A DNA stretch of 32,552 nucleotides from Candidatus Staskawiczbacteria bacterium (GTDB lineage: Bacteria > Patescibacteriota > Minisyncoccia > Minisyncoccales > Staskawiczbacteraceae), in contig VGLO01000003.1 in NCBI GenBank assembly GCA_016866675.1, forward strand, positions 1 to 32,552, in the 5' to 3' direction. Below the pieces are notes generated by a model that was given only the letters and a program-made list of their open reading frames with translations, had not been told where the DNA came from and did not search any database. The position numbers and the translations under genes are program-made. Below, one piece after another: positions 17,121 through 27,557 of the stretch. Every line of letters starts with the position of its first letter. Positions within the stretch are counted from its first letter, which is position 1.

Positions 17121-17149
17121 TTTCTAACAAATTTATATTATTTTGTCAA
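17121..17149 (-). promoter_or_regulatory. Putative csrA promoter
   Basis: - strand TTGACA (17144-17149), 17 nt, TAGAAA; -35 inside the metG 3' end. Confidence 0.5.
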
Positions 17150-18571
17150 CCTTAGAAACAAAATTATAGACTCTGTTTTTTCTAGAGATAATTTAATTTT
17201 TTCTGAAGTTTCTGGTAAAAATATTTTTAGTATTTCTGAAATTTCACCTAAAGAAAATAATACATCCGAAATAACCTGAGAAGAGTTGCCTTTTTCTTCC
17301 CATGGCTTTTCTTCGTTAATATATTTGTCACAATGAGAAATAAGCTCCCAAATAGATTTTAAGGCATCATTAAACTTAAACTCACCTAAAAAGTCATTAT
17401 ATTCTTTTTTATACTTTTCTGTCTCACTCTTTATCTTTTCAGTTGGTTTTAAGTTATTAAAAACAGGTTTTTTAGCTAAAGTGACCGTTCTTGCCAAAAG
17501 GTTTCCGATACCACCTGCCAAGTCAGAATTATATCTTTGCTCAAATTTTTCGTAGGTGAAATCTCCATCTTCTGTGGGAGTAATTTCTCTTAACAAGTAA
17601 TATCTAACAGCATCTGTGCCATATTTTTTAACCAACTCAACTGGATCAACAACGTTTCCCAGAGATTTTGACATTTTTTGATTTGCTACAGTTAAATAGC
17701 CGTGAATAAAAATTTCACTTGGCAAAGAAAGACCAGCAGACATTAGCATTCCTATCCAATAGACAGCATGGAAACGAGATATCCCTTTTCCAATTACATG
17801 TAGTTTGTTTTCGTTTTCCTGCCACCAAATTTTAAAATTATCTTCATCGTCAGCATATCCTAAGGCATTTATATAGTTTGATAAAGCATCAAACCAAACC
17901 CAGATTTTTTGACTACTATCATCTGGCACATCAATGCCCCATCCACGAGACCTTTCAGATGATCGTGATATACATATATCTTCAATTCCAGAATTAATAA
18001 AACTTAGTATTTCGTTTTTTCTTTTTTTTGGAATAATCTTTAATTTATCCCCTTCAATAAGCTCTTTTATTTTATTTTGATACTTTGAAAGTTTGAAAAA
18101 ATAGTTTTCTTCTTCAATTAATTCTGGCTTTGTCTTGTGTTCTACACAAAGTCCATTTTGTAATTCACTTTCTTTATAAAATTCTTCGCACCCTACACAA
18201 TAAAGACCTGTATATTTTTTCTTATATATATCATCCTTACAAGCTAACCATAACTTTTTTGAACCTTTAATATGTCTTTCTTCTGTGGTTCTAATAAATT
18301 CATCATAAGACAAGCTAAGTGATTTTTTAAGGTTTTTAAAAACATCTGCATTTTTTGCAACTAAATCCTCCGTTGATATGCCCTCTTTTTCTGCAGATTG
18401 AACATTTTTTAGTGAGTTTTCATCTGACCCAGTCAAGAAAAAAACATCTTCTTTTAGAGACCTGTGATATCTGGCAACAACATCTGCCTGAATTTTTTCT
18501 AGAGCGTGTCCCAAATGAGGAGAGGCATTAACATAGTCAATTGCTGTTGTAATGTATAATTTCTTTGTCAT
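17138..18571 (-). CDS. metG: Methionyl-tRNA synthetase
   Basis: YITTAIDYVNASPHLGHALEKIQADVVARY; CVGC...CVEH; QKMSKSLGNVVDP. Confidence 0.97.
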   Translation of the reverse strand: MTKKLYITTAIDYVNASPHLGHALEKIQADVVARYHRSLKEDVFFLTGSDENSLKNVQSAEKEGISTEDLVAKNADVFKNLKKSLSLSYDEFIRTTEERHIKGSKKLWLACKDDIYKKKYTGLYCVGCEEFYKESELQNGLCVEHKTKPELIEEENYFFKLSKYQNKIKELIEGDKLKIIPKKRKNEILSFINSGIEDICISRSSERSRGWGIDVPDDSSQKIWVWFDALSNYINALGYADDEDNFKIWWQENENKLHVIGKGISRFHAVYWIGMLMSAGLSLPSEIFIHGYLTVANQKMSKSLGNVVDPVELVKKYGTDAVRYYLLREITPTEDGDFTYEKFEQRYNSDLAGGIGNLLARTVTLAKKPVFNNLKPTEKIKSETEKYKKEYNDFLGEFKFNDALKSIWELISHCDKYINEEKPWEEKGNSSQVISDVLFSLGEISEILKIFLPETSEKIKLSLEKTESIILFLRLTK

Positions 18572-18626
18572 ATAATAAAAATATAGCTATTGTTATAAAT
18601 ACTAAATCATTATTAACAAATCTTCA

Positions 18627-19106
18627 ATGATATTATTAGTTCACATGCTCTTTGGGTCAGCAATTGGATATACAGTATATTCCCTCACAAACCAAATTTG
18701 GTTGTCATTTTTACTGGCTTTTTTAAGTCACTACTTTTTAGATTTATTTCCTCATATTGAGTATTTGGCATCCACTGAAGATTCTGTTAAAAAATTAAAA
18801 AGCAAATCCCCAAAAGAATACCTACCAGACCTTTTTAAAGTAATTGTCGACTTTTTATCTGGCATACTTTTAATATATTTTGTTTCAATTGACCAGCCGT
18901 ATATTTATTTTTGCGCCATTATAGCAATATTGCCAGACGGACTCACTGTCATAAACTCTCTGTTTGAAATTAACATTCTTAAAAAACATCACTATTTTCA
19001 CGGAAAAATTATTCACTTTTTAAAGTATAAAAAAATCTCCAAGTTTTGGAGAATCTCAACTCAAGCGACTGCATTTATAATTAGTATTTACCTTTTACTT
19101 CTCTAG
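18627..19106 (+). CDS. Small integral membrane protein, YdjM-like metal-dependent hydrolase-type
   Basis: HMLFGSAIG...LSHYFLDLFPHIEY; hydrophobic segments. Family guess from pattern only. Confidence 0.5.
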   Translation: MILLVHMLFGSAIGYTVYSLTNQIWLSFLLAFLSHYFLDLFPHIEYLASTEDSVKKLKSKSPKEYLPDLFKVIVDFLSGILLIYFVSIDQPYIYFCAIIAILPDGLTVINSLFEINILKKHHYFHGKIIHFLKYKKISKFWRISTQATAFIISIYLLLL

Positions 19107-19108
19107 GG

Positions 19109-20134
19109 CTAATCTACTAAAACAGCTTTTCTCTTTTCTAAAAACTCTTTTGTGAACTCGTAAATTATTCCAAAAACGGGCACAACAAAAATTACTCCCA
19201 AAATACCAAATATCTTACCTCCAATAAGTATCGCAATTAAAACTAAAACAGGTGGCAAATCCAAAAACTTTTTCATAAGTATTGGTGTCACAAAGTTGTT
19301 TTCAATACTTTGTATTATGGTAAGAGCAATTACAATATATACTGCAACAAACCAAGAGCCTGAAACTCCAACAAACAAAAGAACTAAAATTGCAGTTACC
19401 AGTGGCCCTATAAAAGGAATGAATGTTAGTGCTCCTGAAATTAAAGCAAGAATAAAGCTGTACTTTACTCCAAACAAAATGAAAACTATAAATGACATTA
19501 TTCCAACAAACAAACATGCCAAAACTCTGGCTCCAAACCACCCTGCAACCTTAATTTGAGATCTCTCAAATATGTTTAATATTGTTTGTTCGTATTTTTT
19601 AGGAGACAAAAGAGTTAAAAACCTTTCTGTAGATTTATTTGCCAAAGAGATATAAAAAGCAAAAACAAATATTATTGAGGTTGAAACAACGCCTCCAAAA
19701 AAAACTGTGATGGCCCTTATAATACTTCCAGAGCTTTCCTCTAGTTGAGTAATTAGATTTTTTGTAAACTCCTCAAAATTTCTTGTGACTTCAAGGCCCA
19801 AGCTATTAAGTACTGGATTTGCCTTTTGAAAATAAGTTGGTATATTATTGCTAAATTGCTTTAATTCAAACACAAAAACTGGAGCTGTAATGTAAACCAT
19901 AAGCCCAACTGCACCAAAAATTGCAGAATAAACAGCAATTACTGCAATAACTTTTGGCACTTTCAACCTTACTAGAAAGGCCACCGCAGGCTCCAATAAA
20001 ATTGATATTATTAAAGCAAAGAAAAACCATACTAAAATATCTCTTGCCAAAAACAAAAGATACAAAACAAAACCAGTCATAAAAACCTTTAGTATAGTCT
20101 GCCAAGAAATATCCAGTGTTTGCCTATTTTCCAT
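19109..20134 (-). CDS. AI-2E family transporter/PerM-like permease
   Basis: Multiple TM segments; FTFIPFIGPLVTAILVLL and GKIFGILGVIFVVPVFGI typical of the family. Confidence 0.9.
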   Translation of the reverse strand: MENRQTLDISWQTILKVFMTGFVLYLLFLARDILVWFFFALIISILLEPAVAFLVRLKVPKVIAVIAVYSAIFGAVGLMVYITAPVFVFELKQFSNNIPTYFQKANPVLNSLGLEVTRNFEEFTKNLITQLEESSGSIIRAITVFFGGVVSTSIIFVFAFYISLANKSTERFLTLLSPKKYEQTILNIFERSQIKVAGWFGARVLACLFVGIMSFIVFILFGVKYSFILALISGALTFIPFIGPLVTAILVLLFVGVSGSWFVAVYIVIALTIIQSIENNFVTPILMKKFLDLPPVLVLIAILIGGKIFGILGVIFVVPVFGIIYEFTKEFLEKRKAVLVD

Positions 20135-20150
20135 AGTATAATAGTAAAAA

Positions 20151-21428
20151 CTATATCTTTAATATTTTTTCTAGGCTTTCTTTATCTTTTTCATCAAAGG
20201 GTCCAATTACAGATAGATTCAATTTTTCGTTTTTGAAAATATCTTCTGCTACATTCTTTATATCACTTAAAGAAACTTTATCAATCATCTCAATCTTTTC
20301 CTCTGGAGTTAAAACTTTTTCACCCATTACTTCCTGCATTGCATAAAATGAAGCCTTGCTATCTGTTGAGTCTAAAGATAGTGAAGTGGCTCCCCTTAAA
20401 TAGTCTTTGGCCTTTTGAAGCTCTTTCTCAGTAATTCCATTTTCGCTTAAGTCTTTGTATTCTTTTAAAACCAAACTCACTGCTTTTTCTAAGCTATCGT
20501 TTTTAATTCCAGCTTGTGTAACCAAATAACCAGCATCCGTTGTACCATCGTAAGATGTGTTTACATAATAGGCCAACCCATTCCTCTCTCTTACAGAAAT
20601 AAAAAGCCTAGAGCTCATATTACCCCCAAGTACCACTGAAATTATCTTTAAAGCATATCTTCTTGGGTCATACATATCATATGCCCTTACACCCAAGCAA
20701 AAATGAGTTTGGTCTGTTTTTTTATAGTGAAGCAAAATGCCCGGACTTTTTTGACTCTCCAATGTTTTTAGTTTTTCTGGACTCTCTCTTATTTCTATTT
20801 TTGAAAAATAATTTCTTACTTTTTCTTCAATTTCTTTTGAATTAACATCTCCTGCAACACAAACAACCGTATTTTCATTGGAGTAATGACTATGATAATA
20901 ATTCAAAAGCTTCTCTCTTGTATAATCAAGTATAGTTTGCTTTTCGCCTACAATTCTCCAGCCAGCTGGTTGGTCACCATAAAGTAAATCCTCAAAAAGC
21001 TCTGAAACATGTGAAGTTGGGGTATCTAAATACATATTCAATTCCTCAATAACAACTCCCTTTTCTCTTTCTAATTCGTCTTTATCAAACTTTGAGTTTA
21101 AAAACATATCTGAAATCCAGTCCAAAGCTACATCTGTGTGCTTCTTATCTACTTTTGCCCAAAACCCTGTCACCTCTTTTGAGGTAAAAGCATTGTATTG
21201 ACCACCAATTCTGTCTAAAGTTTCAGAGATAGTTAGAGTATCTGGCCTTTTCTCTGTCCCTTTAAAAAACATATGCTCTAAAAAGTGAGACATCCCATTA
21301 ATATCTTTCGTTTCGTACTTTGAACCAGTCCCCACCAATATTAAAACCGTCACGCTGTTTGCGTTTTCAACTGGAATAGTAATCAATCTTAACCCGCTAT
21401 CTAATTTTGTTTTTTTATAACTTTCCAT
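20151..21428 (-). CDS. M16 family zinc peptidase
   Basis: GMSHFLEHMFFKGT (HxxEH) and EREKGVVIEELNMYLDTP. Confidence 0.95.
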   Translation of the reverse strand: MESYKKTKLDSGLRLITIPVENANSVTVLILVGTGSKYETKDINGMSHFLEHMFFKGTEKRPDTLTISETLDRIGGQYNAFTSKEVTGFWAKVDKKHTDVALDWISDMFLNSKFDKDELEREKGVVIEELNMYLDTPTSHVSELFEDLLYGDQPAGWRIVGEKQTILDYTREKLLNYYHSHYSNENTVVCVAGDVNSKEIEEKVRNYFSKIEIRESPEKLKTLESQKSPGILLHYKKTDQTHFCLGVRAYDMYDPRRYALKIISVVLGGNMSSRLFISVRERNGLAYYVNTSYDGTTDAGYLVTQAGIKNDSLEKAVSLVLKEYKDLSENGITEKELQKAKDYLRGATSLSLDSTDSKASFYAMQEVMGEKVLTPEEKIEMIDKVSLSDIKNVAEDIFKNEKLNLSVIGPFDEKDKESLEKILKI

Positions 21429-22701
21429 TTATATACTTTTTTAATTCGCTAATTTTAATGCGCTCTTGTTTCATTGAGTCTCTATCACGAATAGTCACAT
21501 CATCGTTTTCTAAACTCTCAAAGTCAACTGTTACGCAATAAGGAGTACCAATCTCATCTTGACTGTAGTATCTTTTACCAATATTTCCTCTATCATCAAA
21601 AGCAACCATAAAATCTTTTTGCAGTTCCTTATAAATTTCCCGTGCCTTAGCAACTAATTCGGGCTTATTTTTAAGAAGAGGGAAAACCGCTACTTTATAT
21701 GGAGCAAGACTAGGCTTTAATTTCAAAACAATCCTATCTTCTTCTTCAACATATGCATCACACAAAACAGCTAAGACCGACCTATCTACACCAAATGTTG
21801 GTTCTACAACATGGGGATAAAAACCTTCATTATTTTCTTCGTCTCTATAGGGAGGTTCTTGGTAGTGATTTTTTAAATCAAAATCTGTCCTGTAGGCCAA
21901 GCCATAAAGCTCTTTTCTGCCAAATGGAAAGTCATACTCAAAATCTATTGTTCTTTTTGAGTAATGGGCTAACTCCCCTTTTGCTACTTCTAATTCGTGG
22001 ATCTTGGATTTTTCCACTCCCAAGGTTTCAGTCATCCAACTCCACATTTCTTTGCGCCACAACTCAAACTTCTCCTTCCAATCTTTTTCTTCAATAAAAT
22101 ATTCTATTTCCATTTGTTCAAATTCTCTAGTGCGGAATATAAAGTTTCCCGGCGTCACTTCATTTCTAAATGCTTTTCCTGTTTGAGCGATTCCAAATGG
22201 AAGTTTTTTTCTTGAGCTTTCCAAAACATTTTTAAAATCAACAAACATCGCTTGAGCGGTTTCCGGCCTAAAGTACACTTCATTAACTCTTTCTTCTGCT
22301 GGCCCCAAAAAAGTCTTTAACATTAAATTAAATTGTCTTGGCTGACTTAACTCTCCTTTGCATTCTGGGCAATTATTTGAATTAATATGATCAGCCCTAA
22401 ATCTTTTTTTGCATTTTTTACATTCCACTAGGGGGTCTGAAAACTCTTTCAAATGTCCTGAAGATTCCCACACTTTTGGGTTCATAATTAATGAAGCATC
22501 AATGCCAACCATATCATCTCTTTCTTGAACAAACTTCTTCCACCAGAGGTTTTTTATGTTGTTTTTTAACTCAACACCCAATGGACCATAATCCCAGGAA
22601 TTGGCTAATCCTCCGTAAATTTCAGATCCAGGAAACACAAAACCCCTTCTCTTACAAAGAGAGATAATTTTTTCCATTAAACTATTGTCTTGTTTTTTCA
22701 T
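21415..22701 (-). CDS. glyQS: Glycyl-tRNA synthetase, dimeric class II type
   Basis: RRGFVFPGSEIYGGLANSWDYGPLGVELKNN; FRNEVTPGNFIFRTREFEQMEIEYF. Confidence 0.96.
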   Translation of the reverse strand: MKKQDNSLMEKIISLCKRRGFVFPGSEIYGGLANSWDYGPLGVELKNNIKNLWWKKFVQERDDMVGIDASLIMNPKVWESSGHLKEFSDPLVECKKCKKRFRADHINSNNCPECKGELSQPRQFNLMLKTFLGPAEERVNEVYFRPETAQAMFVDFKNVLESSRKKLPFGIAQTGKAFRNEVTPGNFIFRTREFEQMEIEYFIEEKDWKEKFELWRKEMWSWMTETLGVEKSKIHELEVAKGELAHYSKRTIDFEYDFPFGRKELYGLAYRTDFDLKNHYQEPPYRDEENNEGFYPHVVEPTFGVDRSVLAVLCDAYVEEEDRIVLKLKPSLAPYKVAVFPLLKNKPELVAKAREIYKELQKDFMVAFDDRGNIGKRYYSQDEIGTPYCVTVDFESLENDDVTIRDRDSMKQERIKISELKKYINGKL

Positions 22702-22773
22702 TAATTGATTCTACTCCAAAAGACACTCAATTTCAATAAAAAAACCGCCCCGCTGACGGTCACAAAACCAATT

Positions 22774-24426
22774 TCACTGAACTACTCCTCCGCCCGAGTT
22801 TGACTGGTCGTCCGGCAATGTTGTATTTATTGATGAAATAGTTTTTTGAATTGTGGCTCCCGTAAACTGGTCATCTGCAAACACAGTTGCTTGGCCAATA
22901 ATACTTGGTGCTGTTCCTATATGAAAAGTGACTGGCTGTAAAACAATTTGTAGCGTAAGGCTTTTAGATGAATTTTCAGACAAGTCGCCAGCCAACCAAA
23001 CCAATTGGCGACTAAGACTATCAAAAGAAAGATGTGATGCCTCTCTTTCAGGGTACAAATTATCAACCAAAGAAACATTTTGCGGCAAAACCGCCTTTAT
23101 TCTGACATTTTTTAAATTACTTGTTGCGTTTTGCACACTCCAAACAATATTATACGATGTACTTTCTCCAACTTTAGGTGGAATTGGACCAAAGTTATCA
23201 ATTCCATTTGTTGAAGACCTATAAGCTTTTTGCGAAAAATTTAGTTGAGAGCTAACTTTTGTCACAAATTCTTGGCTAATATCTAAAACATTTACAAAAC
23301 TTTTAATTGTCTGGCTTGATGAGTCAGGCAAAGATTCTTTTAATTGAATGCTAAAGCTAACACTTACTTTTTGTTGCGGATAAAGATTTTTTAGTTGAGA
23401 AACTTGAGATGGACTAAAAACTACAGCCCTGCCATTCTGGTCAACCTGTCCAATTGACGACTGCAATGTTGAAAAATCATAAGCTTTTCCTTCAAGATTA
23501 ACTGTAGCAAATAAATTACTAAAAGATGTAGATCCCACATTTTGAAAAGAAATTTGGTAGCTAAGAGTTTCTCCGGGAGACGAAGAGTAGTCTGGAGACC
23601 CATTTATTGATTGTGAAATTAAAAGCCGGGGTTGGGTAATACTCATCTCTTGATTTGTTTCTTTTAGCACGATAAATGATCCATCCTGCCAAATACCAAT
23701 CTTTGCAGAAAAATTAAGATGTCCGCCAGTTTCACTGTTAATTAAACCGCTGATTGTTATTCTGCCACCCTGACCCTTATTTAAAGTATTAAGCTTCCAT
23801 TCTGTATTATCTAATGAAGATGGATTAGCTGATTTGAAGTTAAAACCTTCAACTGGATCAATTTTTATGCTTAAGTTTTCCAAGGGGTATTCAATGTTAG
23901 AAAAATAATTTATTGAGTAGCTTATTTCTTTCCCTTTCTCAACATTGGTTGGCATATCATAGGTTAGAGTGAGAGGTACGGATTCAATTTTTGTGGCAAG
24001 AATTGTATCAGACTCGTATCTTGCAGACAAATTTTTGGGAATATACGTAAGAGTAGCTTTTGCCTTTTTTACATCGCCCTCTTTGCCAAAAATTCTTCCC
24101 TTAAATTCTTTTGTATTTTCTTCTCCTGGATAAATATCTTCTAAATCTTCTGTAAATCTTGTCTTTGAGTCTTCATTTAAAGAATTTTCTGGCAATTCAA
24201 AAATCAGTCTTGGTTTTTCTAAAACAAAATTTCCATTGTTTTTGTACTTTATAGTGTATATAATTTCGTCACCGGCTTTTGCTGAATCAGGCCCTAAAAT
24301 TTCTAATTTTAAGATTTGCTTTGAAAAAACAGCTTCTCGCCAAAACCAAAAACCAACAACACCTAAAATAATCAATAAAATTATTGCCCCAAAAACAAAT
24401 CTTTTATCTTTTATTATTTTATACAT
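22774..24426 (-). CDS. Membrane-anchored surface protein with repeated Ig-like/DUF11-like domains
   Basis: N-terminal TM AIILLIILGVVGFWFW; repeats such as AGDEIIYTIKYKNNGN and PGETLSYQISFQNVGS. Confidence 0.75.
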   Translation of the reverse strand: MYKIIKDKRFVFGAIILLIILGVVGFWFWREAVFSKQILKLEILGPDSAKAGDEIIYTIKYKNNGNFVLEKPRLIFELPENSLNEDSKTRFTEDLEDIYPGEENTKEFKGRIFGKEGDVKKAKATLTYIPKNLSARYESDTILATKIESVPLTLTYDMPTNVEKGKEISYSINYFSNIEYPLENLSIKIDPVEGFNFKSANPSSLDNTEWKLNTLNKGQGGRITISGLINSETGGHLNFSAKIGIWQDGSFIVLKETNQEMSITQPRLLISQSINGSPDYSSSPGETLSYQISFQNVGSTSFSNLFATVNLEGKAYDFSTLQSSIGQVDQNGRAVVFSPSQVSQLKNLYPQQKVSVSFSIQLKESLPDSSSQTIKSFVNVLDISQEFVTKVSSQLNFSQKAYRSSTNGIDNFGPIPPKVGESTSYNIVWSVQNATSNLKNVRIKAVLPQNVSLVDNLYPEREASHLSFDSLSRQLVWLAGDLSENSSKSLTLQIVLQPVTFHIGTAPSIIGQATVFADDQFTGATIQKTISSINTTLPDDQSNSGGGVVQ

Positions 24427-25162
24427 TTTTAAAATTACTCTTTAAAACAGAACATAAATACAGGTAATAGTTTTCCGTTAAATTTACAAGAGAGTTTTTT
24501 AATGTTTCTGATATTTTTATCTTAGACAATATATCCCAATCTCTCCTTAAAATTAACCTTAAAACTTTTAAAGAATCTGATTTTATTTTAATACCCTCCC
24601 TTTTTAAAGCATAGCAGTTTTTACAAATAACTCCACCCTCACTGCTTGAGAAATAAAGTTCGTATGGATTTAGTTTTTTTTGGCAGTTTATGCAATTTAT
24701 AAGCTCTGGGTTATATCCTAATATAGAAACAAAATTCCAAAAAAAATATTGATAAATTAAATTACTCTTTGACTCCTCGAAGCTTTTGTCTAATTTTAAA
24801 AAAACATCTAACAACAAATCTAATATTTTTTCATCTTGCTCTTGACCTTTGATAAAACTATCTGCAACTTCTGAAATTTTGCAAGCTACAATAGAGGAAT
24901 GACTTCTTCTTGATATGTTTTTGAAATTCTCTAAAAAAACCGCGTCGGTCAAAGTTTTTTTTAACCTGCCCTGAATAAACTCAATATCTGATAAAGAAAA
25001 TAGCCCTATACCTCCCCTTAGCTTTGAATTAATTTTTCGTATTGCTCTCCCTAATAAATCTACTTTTCCAAAGTCTTTTGTAAAAACAGAAAAAATCCTG
25101 CTATCATCCAAATAATCCTCTTTTTTCAAAACAAATCCTTTTGTTTTATACCGCATGATCAT
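24419..25162 (-). CDS. recO: DNA repair protein RecO
   Basis: TKGFVLKKEDYLDDSRIFSVFTKDFGKVDLLGRAIRK; zinc motif CINC...CKNC. Confidence 0.9.
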   Translation of the reverse strand: MIMRYKTKGFVLKKEDYLDDSRIFSVFTKDFGKVDLLGRAIRKINSKLRGGIGLFSLSDIEFIQGRLKKTLTDAVFLENFKNISRRSHSSIVACKISEVADSFIKGQEQDEKILDLLLDVFLKLDKSFEESKSNLIYQYFFWNFVSILGYNPELINCINCQKKLNPYELYFSSSEGGVICKNCYALKREGIKIKSDSLKVLRLILRRDWDILSKIKISETLKNSLVNLTENYYLYLCSVLKSNFKNV

Positions 25163-25170
25163 AGCCGATT

Positions 25171-26139
25171 TTAAATAACCTTAACCTCCACAAACACAAT
25201 CCATACTATGTAAATAATATACAATAGTATAAATACAAACCCCTGCCAACGCTCAAGCATATGCTTTTTCCCCACAAACATAAAAGCAAAAAGAAGAAGG
25301 GTTGCTAAAACCGTCATTAAAACATCTCTTGTAAGCGATAAGGAAAAGGGCAGCGAACTAATAATTGACGAAACACCTAAAATCCAGAATATATTAAAAA
25401 TATTAGATCCCACAATATTTCCTACGGCAATATCTGGATTTTTCTTAAAAGCTGCCACAGCAGAAGTAGCAAGTTCTGGTAAAGACGTTCCAATTGCCAC
25501 GACAGTAAGGCCAATTAATGCTTGACTAACTCCCAATGAAGAAGCAATAAATACAGCTGCGTCAACAATCCATTTACCACCAATAGTTAAACCAACCAAT
25601 CCCAGAATTATCCATACAATTGACTTTACTTTTGACATTGCTTTGACTTGCACATCTCCTGAAGCACCCTCAACTTTGCTTATTCCATAGGTATAATAAA
25701 GAAAAATTGCAAAAAACGATACTAAAACCAAGCCATCGCTGCGAGTCAAACTGGAAAATGGCAAACCATCAAAAAAAGCATCATTTGCCATAAAAGCAAC
25801 TACTGCAATGGCTAACAAGCTAAAAGGAACTTCTTTCCAGACAGTGCCCCTTGTTACAGTTAAGGGATAAATAATTGCCGAAATTCCCAAAATCAGCAGG
25901 ATATTGGCAATATTGCTTCCCAAAATATTGCCTATGGCAATATCAGTATTGCCATTTATGCTGGCAAAAATATTAACAATAAGCTCAGGAGCCGATGTTC
26001 CAAAAGCAACAATTGTAAGCCCAATCACCAACGCCGAAATCCCCATTCTCTTTGCAATGGATGAAGCTCCCTCAACTAAAAAATCTGCTCCTTTGATAAG
26101 CAGCACAAATCCTATAATTAAAAAAATATATTCTATCAT
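25171..26139 (-). CDS. Calcium/sodium antiporter (YrbG-like)
   Basis: Two alpha repeats: GLTIVAFGTSAPEL...GNILGSNIANI and GLTVVAIGTSLPEL...GNIVGSNIFNI. Confidence 0.95.
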   Translation of the reverse strand: MIEYIFLIIGFVLLIKGADFLVEGASSIAKRMGISALVIGLTIVAFGTSAPELIVNIFASINGNTDIAIGNILGSNIANILLILGISAIIYPLTVTRGTVWKEVPFSLLAIAVVAFMANDAFFDGLPFSSLTRSDGLVLVSFFAIFLYYTYGISKVEGASGDVQVKAMSKVKSIVWIILGLVGLTIGGKWIVDAAVFIASSLGVSQALIGLTVVAIGTSLPELATSAVAAFKKNPDIAVGNIVGSNIFNIFWILGVSSIISSLPFSLSLTRDVLMTVLATLLLFAFMFVGKKHMLERWQGFVFILLYIIYIVWIVFVEVKVI

Positions 26140-26166
26140 TTTCTTAGGGTAATGAAATTCAACTGA

Positions 26167-27024
26167 CTAATATGCTTTCTTCTCGTTGATAAGTTTATCA
26201 TATTCATCGACCAACTTTTTTGCCTCAATTGTTTTTCGGGTATATTCTTCTTTCTTAGCTTCATCTCTTGTATTAGAAGCAAGTTCACTAAGATGCCAAA
26301 AGAAATCGCGAACTACCTGCATTTTAATTAACTCTTCGTGAACTGGACTGTGAGGACCAGTAATTTTGCCAATCATGGGAACTACCATCTGAAGATACAT
26401 TTCTGAACCATTTTTCCATTGCTCCATTAAATCTAGGTATTCTCGCTCTAGTTGCTCTAAGGCTTTTTCGCCCCATTCTTCTCTGTATTTCTCCAGCATT
26501 ATTCGCTTTTCCACCCACTCCCGCCGATAACGATCATCTAGTGTTTCGGCCATGTCATTGCTGATATAGCCAAACTCTTCAGTTTTTTCTTCGTCAGACA
26601 CTTTGCCTAACTCGTCTCGCACCCATAGCAAGTCATTGTTTGCCTCAACCAGGTGACGGGGTATAAAATTGATTGATGGATACCACTCCCCCTCTGAGGT
26701 TTTTTGAGGTCTCCAAACTAAAAATTCAACATCCTCTTCTAAAGTATTTAGTTTTGGATCACTGTAACCTTCGTTTCTGCGTCGTCGCACGCCTATCACC
26801 TCTAAATCCTTTTTATCATCTTCCGCTAAATAGCTTATATTTTCACATGATACAGAACGGGGACTACCAAAAAAGATGAAGTGGCGATCAATCATCATTC
26901 TCTTTACCTGATCGCGTAATTGCTCTCGCTGTTCCTCGATAATTTCAGTGCTCGTCTCTTTCTCGGAGGACAACTCGTGTTCTTGCTTATTTTCATTGTT
27001 TTCAAATGGATTTTCAACAGACAT
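26167..27024 (-). CDS. Hypothetical charged protein (285 aa)
   Basis: Long ORF with no recognised family; TGATATAAT extended -10 at 27056-27064 upstream. Confidence 0.7.
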   Translation of the reverse strand: MSVENPFENNENKQEHELSSEKETSTEIIEEQREQLRDQVKRMMIDRHFIFFGSPRSVSCENISYLAEDDKKDLEVIGVRRRRNEGYSDPKLNTLEEDVEFLVWRPQKTSEGEWYPSINFIPRHLVEANNDLLWVRDELGKVSDEEKTEEFGYISNDMAETLDDRYRREWVEKRIMLEKYREEWGEKALEQLEREYLDLMEQWKNGSEMYLQMVVPMIGKITGPHSPVHEELIKMQVVRDFFWHLSELASNTRDEAKKEEYTRKTIEAKKLVDEYDKLINEKKAY

Positions 27025-27055
27025 GCTTTTTATTTTTTAGAATTTACTTTATTCA

Positions 27056-27064
27056 ATTATATCA
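27056..27064 (-). promoter_or_regulatory. Extended -10 promoter element TGATATAAT
   Basis: Exact TGnTATAAT on - strand upstream of the 285-aa ORF. Confidence 0.5.
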
Positions 27065-27178
27065 AAATATCATCGTATGATATATGGTGGGAGTAATATG
27101 CATATTCTTTTACATCATCGGTAAGATTGCCCATCACCATTATAAAAAGCAGGAACACTTGCGCAGAGGATAGATCGT

Positions 27179-27553
27179 TTAGTGAGATTCATGACCTTCC
27201 TTGCCGAATTCCTTTAGCGCTTTTTCTAAAATGGTTCTGTGATCTCTCTGCTTATCAATCTCTTCAAGGTCCCCCTTATGGCCTTCCATTCTAAATCTTA
27301 TCCGAGCTGCATCTTCCATTTTCTTTGCGTGCTCTATTTTCTCCTCTAGTAACTTGTGGGTGATTTGCTGCCCAGGGTTAAAAAAATCGTGATGCAGAGA
27401 TCCTCTTTCTTTGTAATCGGATATGTGGTGCCCTAAACCTCGTGAAGTAGTTTTATCCGAGGCTGATAAACTGATTTGTCTAAAACGATCCATGGACATT
27501 GTTTTTGGGAGGTCATTTTTAGGTTGTTTATTGGGTTGATTTGGTTGTTGCAT
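27179..27553 (-). CDS. Hypothetical hydrophilic protein (about 124 aa)
   Basis: MQQPNQPNKQPKNDLPKTMSMDRFRQISLS...; start trimmed because the listed ORF overlaps ileS. Confidence 0.6.
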   Translation of the reverse strand: MQQPNQPNKQPKNDLPKTMSMDRFRQISLSASDKTTSRGLGHHISDYKERGSLHHDFFNPGQQITHKLLEEKIEHAKKMEDAARIRFRMEGHKGDLEEIDKQRDHRTILEKALKEFGKEGHESH

Positions 27554-27557
27554 ACTA

